From contig OZ241182.1 of NCBI GenBank assembly GCA_965199595.1, positions 2,294,001-2,358,000 on the forward strand: a stretch of 64,000 bases of DNA, read 5' to 3'. A program made the translations under genes and the position numbers. Position 1 is the stretch's first letter. Each line of letters starts with the position of its first letter. The notes beneath the pieces are model-generated. The model was not told the origin of the DNA. It searched no databases and worked only from the letters and a program-made list of their open reading frames with translations. Below, piece after piece: positions 52,608-61,449 of this stretch. Source of the DNA: JBBROS01 sp965199595 (GTDB lineage Bacteria; Pseudomonadota; Alphaproteobacteria; Acetobacterales; Acetobacteraceae).

Positions 52608-53831
52608 TTACGCGGCCACGGTGGCCAGCTGCCCGCCGCCGAGATGCCGGGCCAGCTTGTCGCAATACCAGTCGACGAACTTCAGCACGCCCGATTCGAG
52701 TTCCGCCGAATACGGTCCGGGCTGGTAGCCGACCGAATTCACGCCGGCCTGGTTGCGCTCCACCAGCACCGCGTCCTCGTCGTTGGTGACGCTCCACACC
52801 TTGCGCAGCCGCGGCAGGTCGTAGTCCCGTCCCTCCACCGCATCGGGGTTCACCAGCCACTTGGTGCAGACCTCGGTGGTGCCGGGGCCCAGCGGCAGCA
52901 TCCGCACGATCACCGCGTAGTCGCCCAGCGCGTGGCTGAACACGCTGGGGTAGTGCACCCAGCGCAGCGAGCCCACGTCGTTATGCGGCACCCGGCCCAG
53001 CCGCAGCGCCACGGCGGGCCTGCCGTCCGTGGTGGTGGAGACGGCGCCGTTGATGAACGGCAGCCGGTTGCAGCGGTAATCCGGCCCCTCGGCGATGTGC
53101 GACGGCAGGCCATCCGCCTCCATGCGCTCCCAGAACCTAGCGATCTCAACGTTGTCTCGCGGGTTCTGAAAGTCGTAGATGTCCAGCAGCGTCTGCATGA
53201 GATCGCGGTGCTGGGCCGCGCAATGATAGCACTCGCGGCTGTTCTCCATCATCAGCTTCCAGTTGCCGCGCACCACGATGCGCTCCTCCAGCGCCACCTT
53301 GGCCGTCGAGAGGTCATGCGGCGCCAGCAGCCCGGCGACTGCTTCCGCATAGGGCGTGAAGTCCGGCGGCTGCTCCGCCAGGCTCACGTAGATGGTGCCG
53401 CCCAGCACCCGGACGTGCACCGGCTTCAGCCCATGCTCCGCCTTGTCGAAGTCCTCCGGCATGTAGGCGGCCCAGGCCAGGCTGCCATCCAGCCGGTAGG
53501 TCCAGCGATGATACGGGCAGACCAGCCCCCTGGTCGTGCCACAGGCCGCATCGAGGATCTTGGACCCGCGATGGCGGCAGCTGTTGTGGAAGCCGCGCAC
53601 CAGGCCCGCATTGTCCCGCAGCACGATGATCGGCGACCGGCCGATGTCCAGCGTGATGTAGGCACCCGGTGCGGCCACCTCGCTCTCCACCCCGATGCAC
53701 AACCATTCGCGTTGCCAGATCGCCTCAACGTCCAGCTCGAACAGCTTGGGATCGTTGTAGAAGAACTGCGGCAGGCTATGCCCGCGCGGCCGGGTGCGGA
53801 GCTTGTGCAGGATATCGGCCTGGCTGGTCAT
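52608..53831 (-). CDS. Rieske non-heme iron oxygenase, alpha subunit (GbcA-like)
   Basis: A 407-residue oxygenase. The Rieske cluster ligands are Cys85/His87 (FHNSCRHRGSKIL) and Cys105/His108 (LVCPYHRWTYRLDG). The mononuclear iron site is in NWKLMMENSRECYHCAAQH. The opening GHSLPQFFYNDPKLFELDVE is like glycine-betaine and stachydrine demethylases (GbcA), so an N-demethylase role on a quaternary amine is plausible. No reductase (GbcB) gene adjoins. The next gene down is a solute-binding protein, perhaps supplying the substrate. Confidence 0.9.
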   Translation of the reverse strand: MTSQADILHKLRTRPRGHSLPQFFYNDPKLFELDVEAIWQREWLCIGVESEVAAPGAYITLDIGRSPIIVLRDNAGLVRGFHNSCRHRGSKILDAACGTTRGLVCPYHRWTYRLDGSLAWAAYMPEDFDKAEHGLKPVHVRVLGGTIYVSLAEQPPDFTPYAEAVAGLLAPHDLSTAKVALEERIVVRGNWKLMMENSRECYHCAAQHRDLMQTLLDIYDFQNPRDNVEIARFWERMEADGLPSHIAEGPDYRCNRLPFINGAVSTTTDGRPAVALRLGRVPHNDVGSLRWVHYPSVFSHALGDYAVIVRMLPLGPGTTEVCTKWLVNPDAVEGRDYDLPRLRKVWSVTNDEDAVLVERNQAGVNSVGYQPGPYSAELESGVLKFVDWYCDKLARHLGGGQLATVAA

Positions 53832-53869
53832 GGCACGGTCCTCGTTGGTGGATGCATCATGCCACAGAC

Positions 53870-54511
53870 TCAGCCCGTCCATCCACAGCGGCGCAATGCG
53901 GCCATCATGTGCGGCGGCACGGGCGCGGTGGCCTGCAGCACCGGGTCCAGCGGCAGGGCGATGGAGCGCGCCAGCAGATGCAGCATCCCATCCCCGGCGC
54001 CATAGACGGGATCCCCCAGCATCGGCCAGCCCAGCGCCGCGCAATGCACCCGCAGCTGGTGCGTCCGCCCGGTCCGCGGCAGCAGCTCCAACCAGGTGAG
54101 GCCCTCGCCCCGGCCCAGCACACGCCAGGCGGTGTGCGCCGCCTGCCCGGCCGGGTCCACCACCATGCGCCATCCCGCGGGGCCCGTCTGCTTGCGCAGC
54201 GGCCCCGCCGTCTCGCCGGCCGCATCCGCCGGCTCGCCGCGCACCACGGCCCAGTACACCTTGCCCGCCCGTCCCCCGGCGAACACGGCCTGCGCGGCAT
54301 GCAGCGCCTCCCGCCGCAGCGCCACCACCAGGCAGCCCGAGGTGTCCGCATCCAGCCGGTGCGCCAGCCATGGCCCGGCCCGGCGCCGCGACAGCTGCGG
54401 GAACCAGTCCTCCACGCTCGGCCCACCATGCGGCCCCGCATGGACCGCCAGACCCGCCGGCTTGTTCAGCACCACGAACCGCGCATCCTGCACCAGAATC
54501 GGCAATGTCAT
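53870..54511 (-). CDS. RluA-family pseudouridine synthase
   Basis: A 213-residue single-domain enzyme that isomerises uridine in rRNA or tRNA. It has FVVLNKPAGLAVHAGPHGG, the catalytic aspartate in LAHRLDADTSGCLVVALRR, YWAVVRGEPADAAGE and LLPRTGRTHQLRVHCAALGW. It lacks the S4 RNA-binding domain of RluC/D and matches short RluA-like proteins. ATG 54511 directly precedes the conserved part. It diverges from the SpoU methyltransferase gene. Confidence 0.9.
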   Translation of the reverse strand: MTLPILVQDARFVVLNKPAGLAVHAGPHGGPSVEDWFPQLSRRRAGPWLAHRLDADTSGCLVVALRREALHAAQAVFAGGRAGKVYWAVVRGEPADAAGETAGPLRKQTGPAGWRMVVDPAGQAAHTAWRVLGRGEGLTWLELLPRTGRTHQLRVHCAALGWPMLGDPVYGAGDGMLHLLARSIALPLDPVLQATAPVPPHMMAALRRCGWTG

Positions 54512-54570
54512 CGGCACCGGCACCCCGACCCCCAGGTTGACAGCCGCGGCCCGAGGCAGGAAGGGACGCC

Positions 54571-55281
54571 ATGCCCGATGACCGGATTTGCGGACCCAAC
54601 GCCGTCGCCGCCCTGTTCGCCCGCCGCATCGGTGACGTGAACCGGCTGTACTACACCGACGCGATGAAGGAAGCAGCCGGCCCGCTCTGCGCCGAGCTGG
54701 CCAGGCTGCGCAAGCCCTATCGCCTGCTGCCCGACGACGAGATGCAGCGCGCCGCCGGCACCGTGCACCATGGCGGCATCTGCGCGCTGACTCTGCCGCG
54801 CGACATCCCGATGATGGAGTGGCAGACGCCGCCCAGGCACAAGCTGATCCTGATCCTCGACGGCATCGGCAACCCGCACAACCTGGGCGCCATCGCCCGC
54901 AGCGCCGCATTCTTCGGCGCCGGCGCCATCATCCTGAACGAGCGCCCGGACCAGGCGATGCCGTCCGACGCCGCGCACCGTGTGGCCGAGGGCGCGCTGG
55001 AGCACCTGGAGCTGTATCGCACCCGCAGCCTGCGCAAGGCGCTGCTGGCGCTGGACCCCTGGTATCGCACCATCGCCGCGACGCTGACCGGGGACGCCGT
55101 GGCCCCCAGCGCCCTGCCCCGCGACCGCCCGGTGGCGCTGGTGCTGGGCAATGAGGAGCACGGGGTGAGCCATGAGGCGCTGAGCACCTGCCGGCGCCGA
55201 GTCCGCATCCCCGGGCAGCCGGCGGTGCAATCCCTGAATGTGGCGCAGGCGGCAGCCGTCCTGCTCTACGCTCTCTCCTGA
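54571..55281 (+). CDS. TrmH/SpoU-family RNA 2'-O-methyltransferase
   Basis: A 236-residue SPOUT enzyme. Residues 1-75 form a substrate-binding domain (ICGPNAVAALFARR); the knot domain has motif 1 DGIGNPHNLGAIARSAAFFG, motif 2 ALVLGNEEHGVS and motif 3 IPGQPAVQSLNVAQAAAVLL. Closest to RlmB-type rRNA Gm methyltransferases. AGGAAGGG precedes the ATG. The next gene starts 11 bases on. Confidence 0.9.
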   Translation: MPDDRICGPNAVAALFARRIGDVNRLYYTDAMKEAAGPLCAELARLRKPYRLLPDDEMQRAAGTVHHGGICALTLPRDIPMMEWQTPPRHKLILILDGIGNPHNLGAIARSAAFFGAGAIILNERPDQAMPSDAAHRVAEGALEHLELYRTRSLRKALLALDPWYRTIAATLTGDAVAPSALPRDRPVALVLGNEEHGVSHEALSTCRRRVRIPGQPAVQSLNVAQAAAVLLYALS

Positions 55282-55291
55282 GGTTCCATAC

Positions 55292-56275
55292 ATGCGCATC
55301 CACCTGCACAGCCACCCCGGCAGCCCCTCCAACTTCCCGCTGGATGCGGAGGCCTGGGCCGCCGCCGCCGCCCGGGCGCCGGACGTCTCCGCCGGACACG
55401 AGGTGAGCTTCGGCTGCACGGCCGAGGCGTTCCACGCGGCGGCACCGGACGTCGAGGTGGTGATCTCCCAGACCGCTGCCCTGGCCAAGGTGCTGCCGTT
55501 CGAGGCGCCGAACCTCAGGATGGTGTACTGCACCTCCGCCGGGCTGGACCGCCTGTCGCCGTTCGACTGGCTGCCCGAGGGCGTGCCGGTGCTGAACAAT
55601 CGCGGCACCCACGCGGTGAAGGCCGGCGAGTACGGCATCATGGCGCTGCTCATGCTCGCCTGCCGCATCCCGGCGCTGACCACGGCGCAGCGGGAGCAGA
55701 CCTGGTTGCCGCTGCACGGTTCGGTGCTGGCGGGCCGCCACGTCGTCATCGTCGGCCTGGGCGCGCTGGGCGGCAGCGTCGCCGCCCATGCCAGGCAGTT
55801 CGGCATGCGCGTCACCGGCATCCGCGCCAACCCGGCCCCGCATGAGGCCTGTGACCAGGTGCTCGGCCTCGATGGACTCGATACGGTGTTGCCGGAAGCG
55901 GAGTTCCTGTTCCTGGCCGCCCCGCTGACCGTCGCCACGCAGGGCCTGCTCAGCAAGGCCCGCATCGCCCTGCTGCCCAGGAACGCGGGCGTGGTCAACA
56001 TCGGGCGTGGCGGCCTGGTGGATCAGGAGGCGCTGCTGGATGCGCTGGACACCGGGTCAATCGCCGGCGCGGTGCTGGACGTGTTCACGACGGAGCCGGT
56101 GCCGCCGGGTCATCGCCTGTGGACGACGCGCAACCTGCTGATGACGCCGCACACCTCGGCCGACGACCCCGAAACCTACACCGCCCGCTCGCTGGACATC
56201 TTCTTCGAGAACCTGCGCGCGCTGCGGGACGGCAGGCCGCTGCCCAACCGCTTCGACCCGGCCCGCGGCTACTAG
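55292..56275 (+). CDS. NAD-binding D-2-hydroxyacid dehydrogenase
   Basis: A 327-residue reductase of the D-isomer-specific 2-hydroxyacid dehydrogenase family. It shows LRMVYCTSAGLDRLSPFDWL, GTHAVKAGEYGIMALLMLAC, nucleotide motif VVIVGLGALGGSVAAHARQF, catalytic Arg in VVNIGRGGLVDQEALL, VFTTEPVPP and LLMTPHTSADDPETY. A short catalytic domain is typical of glyoxylate/hydroxypyruvate reductase type A. It probably shares a transcript with the SpoU gene; its stop overlaps that of the convergent polyprenyl synthase. Confidence 0.9.
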   Translation: MRIHLHSHPGSPSNFPLDAEAWAAAAARAPDVSAGHEVSFGCTAEAFHAAAPDVEVVISQTAALAKVLPFEAPNLRMVYCTSAGLDRLSPFDWLPEGVPVLNNRGTHAVKAGEYGIMALLMLACRIPALTTAQREQTWLPLHGSVLAGRHVVIVGLGALGGSVAAHARQFGMRVTGIRANPAPHEACDQVLGLDGLDTVLPEAEFLFLAAPLTVATQGLLSKARIALLPRNAGVVNIGRGGLVDQEALLDALDTGSIAGAVLDVFTTEPVPPGHRLWTTRNLLMTPHTSADDPETYTARSLDIFFENLRALRDGRPLPNRFDPARGY

Positions 56276-57318
56276 CTCGCCCGGCTCACCGTGTAATCCG
56301 CGACCGCCATCAGCGTGTCGCGGAACGGCTCCGGCGGGAACACCGCCAGCGCCGCCTTGGCCGCCGCGGCGAACTCGGCCGCATGCGCCAGCGTGGTCCC
56401 GATGGCGCCGCTCGCCACCATCAACGAGAGCGCATGTTCCAGATCGCCCTCGGCCTGCTCGCTATCCTCGATGGTGCGGCGCCAGAAGGCACGCTCGGCC
56501 TCGTTGCCCGCCTGGTAGGCCGCCAGGATCGGCAGCGTCACCTTGCCCTCGCGGAAGTCGTCGCCCACGGTCTTGCCCAGCTTCGACTGGTCGGCGGCAT
56601 AGTCCAGCGCGTCATCGACCAGCTGGAACGCCATGCCCAGGTTGCTGCCGTAGTCGGACAGCGCCTGCTCCTCCACCGCCGGGCGCTCGGCCACCACGGC
56701 CCCCACCTGGCATGCGGCGGTGAACAGCGCGGCGGTCTTGCCCCGGATCACGTCCAGATAGCGGTCCAGCGGCGTGGAGAGATCATGCTGCGTCACCAGT
56801 TGCAGCACCTCGCCCTCGGCGATGGTGGCCGCGGCGTGCGAGAGGATCGCCAGCACCTTCAGCGACCCATCCGCCACCATCAGCTGGAACGCCCGCGCGA
56901 ACAGGAAATCCCCCACCAGCACGGACGCCTTGTTGCCGAACAGCGCATTGGCGCTGTCCATGCCCCGGCGCAGCAGGCTCTCATCCACCACGTCGTCATG
57001 CAGCAGCGTGGCGGTATGGATGAACTCCACGCAGGCGGCCAGCTGCACGTGCCGCTCGCCCTGGTAGCCGCACAGGCGCGCCGCCGCCAGCGTCAGCAGC
57101 GGCCGCAGCCGCTTGCCGCCCGCCGCGACGATATGCGCCGCCAGCTGCGGGATCAGCGCCACCGGACTGTCCATCCGCTCGACGATGGCCCGGTTGGTGG
57201 CGCCGAGGTCGGGGCCGACCAGCTCCACCAGCCGTGCCAGGGCGTCGGGCGGAGGTTGATCTGCCGAAATCCTGATCGGGATCGCTGGCGTGGTGATGTC
57301 GTTCAAACTAGGCTCCAA
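56272..57318 (-). CDS. ispB: Long-chain polyprenyl diphosphate synthase (octaprenyl/decaprenyl)
   Basis: A 348-residue all-helical prenyltransferase making the ubiquinone side chain. First Asp-rich motif FIHTATLLHDDVVDESLLRR, second QLVDDALDYAADQSKLGKTV; KRLRPLLTLAAARL binds substrate. Length and motifs match IspB. There is no ATG near the start: TTG 57318 has GAGG upstream, and a second in-frame TTG at 57306 has GGAG six bases upstream, so either may be used. It competes with hopanoid synthesis for farnesyl diphosphate. Confidence 0.93.
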   Translation of the reverse strand: MEPSLNDITTPAIPIRISADQPPPDALARLVELVGPDLGATNRAIVERMDSPVALIPQLAAHIVAAGGKRLRPLLTLAAARLCGYQGERHVQLAACVEFIHTATLLHDDVVDESLLRRGMDSANALFGNKASVLVGDFLFARAFQLMVADGSLKVLAILSHAAATIAEGEVLQLVTQHDLSTPLDRYLDVIRGKTAALFTAACQVGAVVAERPAVEEQALSDYGSNLGMAFQLVDDALDYAADQSKLGKTVGDDFREGKVTLPILAAYQAGNEAERAFWRRTIEDSEQAEGDLEHALSLMVASGAIGTTLAHAAEFAAAAKAALAVFPPEPFRDTLMAVADYTVSRAS

Positions 57319-57395
57319 CCCTTACCTCGCCGCGCCGCACCATATCGGCGCGGCCGAAACAGGGTCAAGGCGCAGCAGCGGCGGGACGGTGGGTT

Positions 57396-57608
57396 GTGGC
57401 ATTGCGCACGGTGACGACGACGAACGACCTGGTCCGCCTGAGCTTCCTGCACGCGCTGCTGCGCGACGCCGGGATCGAGTGCGTGCTGCTCGACAGCCAT
57501 GTGAGCGCCGTCGAGGGCGGTATCGGCGCCTTCCCGCGCCGCCTGGCCGTGCTGGACGAGGATGAATCGCGGGCCCGCCGGGTGTTGGAGGATGCGGGCG
57601 AGGCGTGA
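57396..57608 (+). CDS. DUF2007-family small protein
   Basis: A 70-residue protein with the DUF2007 ('putative signal transducing') fold: RTVTTTNDLVRLSFLHALLR, AGIECVLLDSHVSA and RRLAVLDEDESRARRVLEDA. Function unproven. It starts at GTG, overlaps the next gene by GTGA, and lies beside the polyprenyl synthase, a neighbourhood seen in other alphaproteobacteria. Confidence 0.85.
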   Translation: MALRTVTTTNDLVRLSFLHALLRDAGIECVLLDSHVSAVEGGIGAFPRRLAVLDEDESRARRVLEDAGEA

Positions 57609-58321
57609 CGGCGCTTTCACAGGGCACGCTGCTGGGCGGCCGGGTCCGCTATGCCCAGCCCACCGACGGCTACCGCACCGGGATCGAGCCGGTCCTGCTC
57701 GCCGCCTGCATCCCGGCCCGGCCCGGCCAGCGCGTGCTGGAGGCCGGCACCGGCTCGGGCGCCGGGCTGCTGTGCCTGATGGCGCGGGTGCCGGGGCTGG
57801 TGGCGCAGGGGGTGGAGATCGATCCCGCCATGGCGGCGATCATCCGCGGCAACCTGGTCGCCAATGCGTTCGAGGCCACGATCCATGTCGGAAACGTCGC
57901 CGATGCCGCCCGACACGGCCCGGTGGACCACGCCTTCGCCAACCCGCCCTGGCATGACCCGGCCGGCACCCTGCCCGCCAGCCCGGCCCGCGCACGCGCC
58001 AAGCACCGCGCGCCGGAGGGGCTGACCTGCTGGGTGGAAGGCCTGGCCGGGGCCGTCGCTGCCAAGGGCAGCCTGTCGCTGGCGCTGCCCACGGTGCTGA
58101 TGGCGCAGGCGACGGGGCTGCTGCTGGCGGCCGGGTTCGGGCGCATCACCGCCCTGCCGCTCTGGCCACGGCCCGGGGTCGCGGCGAAGCTGGTGCTGCT
58201 GCAAGCCCGGCGCGGCGCCCCGGCCACGCGGCTGCTGCCCGGGCTGGTGTTGCACCACGGCAGCCAGTTCACGCCGGCCGCGGATGACGTGCTGCGGCGC
58301 GGCGCGGCGCTGGCGTTCTAG
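57605..58321 (+). CDS. TrmN6-like tRNA1(Val) adenine-N6 methyltransferase
   Basis: A 238-residue class I SAM methyltransferase. It carries VRYAQPTDGYRTGIEPVLLA, motif I RVLEAGTGSGAGLLCLM and the amino-methylation motif FANPPWHDPAG. The YRTG...A opening and NPPW identify the TrmN6/YfiC group, which methylates A37 of tRNA-Val. GTG start, coupled to DUF2007. Its stop overlaps the convergent hpnL stop by four bases. Confidence 0.88.
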   Translation: MTALSQGTLLGGRVRYAQPTDGYRTGIEPVLLAACIPARPGQRVLEAGTGSGAGLLCLMARVPGLVAQGVEIDPAMAAIIRGNLVANAFEATIHVGNVADAARHGPVDHAFANPPWHDPAGTLPASPARARAKHRAPEGLTCWVEGLAGAVAAKGSLSLALPTVLMAQATGLLLAAGFGRITALPLWPRPGVAAKLVLLQARRGAPATRLLPGLVLHHGSQFTPAADDVLRRGAALAF

Positions 58322-59265
58322 GCCGCTAGCCGCCGCACCTCGCGCCACTGCCACAGCAGCAGGATCGGCACGCCCCACACCAGATCCTTGGCCCGGCGCA
58401 GCAGCGACACGCTCAGCGCCAGCTCCGGCGGCACCCCGAACAGCGCGCCCAGGCCGACATAGCCCGCCTCCTGCACCCCCGCCGCCCCCGGCACGATGAA
58501 GGCCGCCGCCACCAGCGCATCCAGCAGCGCCTCCAGCGCCAGCACGTGCACCAGGTCCACATCGGCCCCCAGCAGGCGCAGCGCCAACCAGGTGCCGACC
58601 CCGGTGGCACCCCAGCCCAGGAGATGGATCAGCGCGCCGCGCGCCAGCCGAGGGCCGTCATACAGCCGGGTAAGCGCCTCCTGCAGCCGGTCCAGCCCGC
58701 CCTGCGCCTTGAACCAGTCGCCCAGCAGCCGCCTGCCCAGGCCGCGCAGCCCGGCCGCCAGCTGTTGCCGCTGCCACACCGCAGCCAGCAGCAGCGCGGT
58801 GGCCGCCAGCACCCCGGTGGCGATCGGCACCGCCAGCGAGGAGCCGGGCCGCAGCAGCACCAGCACCGCCACGCCGAACAGCGCGAACAGCAGCTGCGCC
58901 GCGATCTCCGCCGTCACGTCCACCACGGTCCCGGCCGCCGCCAAGGTCCAGGGCACGCCATGCAGCGTCAGCGCCCGCGCGCCGATCACGAAGCCGCCCA
59001 CCGGGGAGAACGGCAGGCAGGTGGTCGCGGCATCACGCACCATGCGGCCCCAGATCACCAGCCCGCGCCCCACCCCGGGCAGCACGGCGCACCAGGCGGA
59101 ACCCAGCAGCAGGAACAGCAGGCCCTGCCATGCCACCAGCAGCAGGAACCCGCTCCAGCCGACGGATTTCGTGGCATCCCACACCGCGCCCACGTCGAAC
59201 CAGGACAGCAGCAGCAGCACGACACCGACCCCGGCAAGGGCCAGCAGGATGGAAAGGCGTCTCAT
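58318..59265 (-). CDS. hpnL: HpnL-family membrane protein (lysylphosphatidylglycerol synthase-like)
   Basis: A 315-residue protein with about eight membrane helices of the LPG_synthase_TM (YbhN) fold. Typical segments are AATTCLPFSPVGGFVIGARA, the proline-rich conserved turn FIVPGAAGVQEAGYVGLGAL and LSVSLLRRAKDLVWGVPILL. HpnL genes occur in hopanoid clusters, and its role (perhaps lipid transfer) is not settled. It diverges from hpnA across a 52-base gap, so they share a promoter region. Confidence 0.87.
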   Translation of the reverse strand: MRRLSILLALAGVGVVLLLLSWFDVGAVWDATKSVGWSGFLLLVAWQGLLFLLLGSAWCAVLPGVGRGLVIWGRMVRDAATTCLPFSPVGGFVIGARALTLHGVPWTLAAAGTVVDVTAEIAAQLLFALFGVAVLVLLRPGSSLAVPIATGVLAATALLLAAVWQRQQLAAGLRGLGRRLLGDWFKAQGGLDRLQEALTRLYDGPRLARGALIHLLGWGATGVGTWLALRLLGADVDLVHVLALEALLDALVAAAFIVPGAAGVQEAGYVGLGALFGVPPELALSVSLLRRAKDLVWGVPILLLWQWREVRRLAA

Positions 59266-59317
59266 CTACGCTGGCCTCTACAACACCGGGCCCGGTCCGG
59301 GCTATAGGACTGCAGCC
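59266..59317. promoter_or_regulatory. Divergent hpnL/hpnA promoter region
   Basis: A 52-base gap between two start codons facing away from each other. An AGGA precedes the hpnA ATG. With so little room, the two promoters or their 5' leaders must overlap. No sharp -35/-10 could be assigned by eye. Confidence 0.4.
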
Positions 59318-60343
59318 ATGACCATACCCGAACCCACCCGTCCCACTCTCGTCACCGGCGCCACCGGCTTCGTCGGCTCCGCCGTCGCCCGCCTGCTGAA
59401 GCAGCGCGGCCACAGCCTGCGCCTATTGGCCAGGGCGGGCAGCGACCGCAGCCTGCTGAACGGCGAGGACGGCGATCCCCTGGGCGAGATCGTCACCGGC
59501 GACCTCAACGACGCGGCTTCCCTCACCGCCGCCGTGCAGGGCTGCGCCTACGTCTTCCACGTCGCCGCCGACTACCGGCTCTGGGTGCCGGACCCTGGTC
59601 CGATGATGCAGGCCAACGTGGAGGGCACCCGCATCCTGCTGCTGGCCGCGCGTGACGCCGGGGTGGAGCGCATCGTCTATTGCAGCAGCGTCGCCGCCCT
59701 GGGCCTGGTGGGCGACGGCACGCCGGGCACGGAGGACACGGAGGTGCATCCGGACAAGATCGTCGGCGTTTACAAGCAATCCAAGTACCGCGCCGAGCAG
59801 GCGGTGCTGGACCTGGTGCACAACCATGGCGTCCCGGTGGTGATCGTGAACCCCTCCACCCCGGTGGGCCCCCGCGACATCAAGCCGACGCCTACCGGCA
59901 AGATGGTGCTGGACGCCGCGGCGGGGCGGATGCCGGCCTATCTCGAGACCGGGCTGAACATCGTGCACGTGGACGATGTCGCCGCCGGGCACCTGCTGGC
60001 GCTGGAGCGCGGCCGCATCGGCGAGCGCTACATCCTGGGCGGCACCGACCTCGACATGCCGCACATGCTCGCGATGATCGACGACGTGGTGGGCCGCCCG
60101 ATGCAGCGCCGCATCCGCCTGCCCAACCGCGCCCTGGTGCCGCTGGCGCTGGGCATGGAGGCGACCGCCCGGCTGTTCGGCAGGGAACCGCTGGTGACGC
60201 GCGAGATGCTCGCGATGGCGAAGAAGCGCATGTACTTCAGCAGCGCCAAGGCCGTGGCCGAACTGGGCTACACCGCCCGCCCGCCCCGCCAGGCCTTCGC
60301 GGACGCCATTGCCTGGTTCCGCCTCCGGGGCCTTCTTGCGTGA
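59318..60343 (+). CDS. hpnA: Hopanoid-associated sugar epimerase HpnA
   Basis: A 341-residue NAD-dependent epimerase/dehydratase-fold protein. The nucleotide motif is LVTGATGFVGSAVARLLKQR, the catalytic pair is YKQSKYRAEQ, and PSTPVGPRDIKPTPTGKMV is characteristic of HpnA. It is thought to help form hopanoid side chains but is not essential for hopene. It is the first gene of the hpnABCDE operon. Confidence 0.93.
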   Translation: MTIPEPTRPTLVTGATGFVGSAVARLLKQRGHSLRLLARAGSDRSLLNGEDGDPLGEIVTGDLNDAASLTAAVQGCAYVFHVAADYRLWVPDPGPMMQANVEGTRILLLAARDAGVERIVYCSSVAALGLVGDGTPGTEDTEVHPDKIVGVYKQSKYRAEQAVLDLVHNHGVPVVIVNPSTPVGPRDIKPTPTGKMVLDAAAGRMPAYLETGLNIVHVDDVAAGHLLALERGRIGERYILGGTDLDMPHMLAMIDDVVGRPMQRRIRLPNRALVPLALGMEATARLFGREPLVTREMLAMAKKRMYFSSAKAVAELGYTARPPRQAFADAIAWFRLRGLLA

Positions 60344-61449
60344 TCGTTCTCGCCGGAGTGGCCCTGTTCGCCTGGCTTTACCTGCTGCTGGCGCATGGCC
60401 GTTTCTGGTCCGCCGGCCCCGTGCTGCATCCCACGCGGCTCAGCCAGGCCCCGGCGCTCGACGTGGTGATCCCGGCCCGGGACGAGGCCGAGGGCGTGGC
60501 CGCCGCCCTGCGCTCCCTGCTGGCGCAGGACTATCCGGGCCGCCTCCGCCTGTTCCTGGTCGATGACAACAGCACGGACGGCACCGGCGCCCTGGCCCGC
60601 GCCATTGATGACCCCCGCCTGCACGTGATCGACGGCACGGCCCGGCCGCCGGGCTGGAGCGGCAAGCTCTGGGCCGTATCGCAGGGCATCGCCGCCAGTG
60701 ATGCCGAACTGCTGTTGCTGACCGACGCCGACATCGTGCACGACCCCCTGCACCTCGCCACCCTGGTCGCCAAGCAGCAGACCGGGCTCGACCTGGTCTC
60801 CGAAATGGTGGAGCTGCGCTGCCAGAGCCCGGCGGAGCGCGCGCTGGTGCCGGCCTTCGTGTTCTTCTTCCAGCTGCTCTACCCCTTCGCCCGGGTGAAC
60901 GATTCCCGCAGCGCCACGGCCGCGGCCGCGGGCGGCACCGTGCTGCTGCGCCGGGCCGCGCTGATGCGCATCGGCGGCATCGAGTCCCTGCGCGGCGCGC
61001 TGATCGACGACGTGGCCCTGGCCACGGCCATCAAGCCCGGCGGCCCCATCTACCTCGGCCACAGCCGCCTCGCCCGCAGCACGCGCCCCTATCCCGCCGC
61101 CCTGGACATCTGGCGCATGGTGGCGCGCACCGCCTATGTGCAGCTGCGGTTCTCGCCGTGGCTGCTGCTCGGCACCGTGCTCGGCCTGGCGCTGGTCTGG
61201 CTCGCGCCCCCGGCCCTCGCGCTGTTCGCCCAGGGCCCGGCACGCTGGATGGGCGCACTGGCCTGGGCCGGCTCCGCCCTTTCCTACGTGCCGACCCTGC
61301 GGCGCTTCGGGCAGTCGCCGCTCTGGGCGCTGGCCTTGCCGGGCATCGCGTGCTTCTACCTCGCCGCCACCATCGGCTCGGCGCTGGACCATCATCGTGG
61401 CCGCGGGGTGGTGTGGAAACGCCGGGCGTATCAGGATGCGGACGCATGA
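60340..61449 (+). CDS. hpnB: Hopanoid-associated glycosyltransferase HpnB
   Basis: A 369-residue GT2-type glycosyltransferase. An N-terminal helix (IVLAGVALFAWLYLLLA) precedes the catalytic domain (LDVVIPARDEAEGVAAALRS, LFLVDDNSTDGTGALARA, LLLLTDADIVHDPLHLATLV, GALIDDVALATAIKPGG). Two further helices follow. It starts at GTG, overlapping hpnA (GTGA). Its exact acceptor is undetermined. Confidence 0.93.
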   Translation: MIVLAGVALFAWLYLLLAHGRFWSAGPVLHPTRLSQAPALDVVIPARDEAEGVAAALRSLLAQDYPGRLRLFLVDDNSTDGTGALARAIDDPRLHVIDGTARPPGWSGKLWAVSQGIAASDAELLLLTDADIVHDPLHLATLVAKQQTGLDLVSEMVELRCQSPAERALVPAFVFFFQLLYPFARVNDSRSATAAAAGGTVLLRRAALMRIGGIESLRGALIDDVALATAIKPGGPIYLGHSRLARSTRPYPAALDIWRMVARTAYVQLRFSPWLLLGTVLGLALVWLAPPALALFAQGPARWMGALAWAGSALSYVPTLRRFGQSPLWALALPGIACFYLAATIGSALDHHRGRGVVWKRRAYQDADA

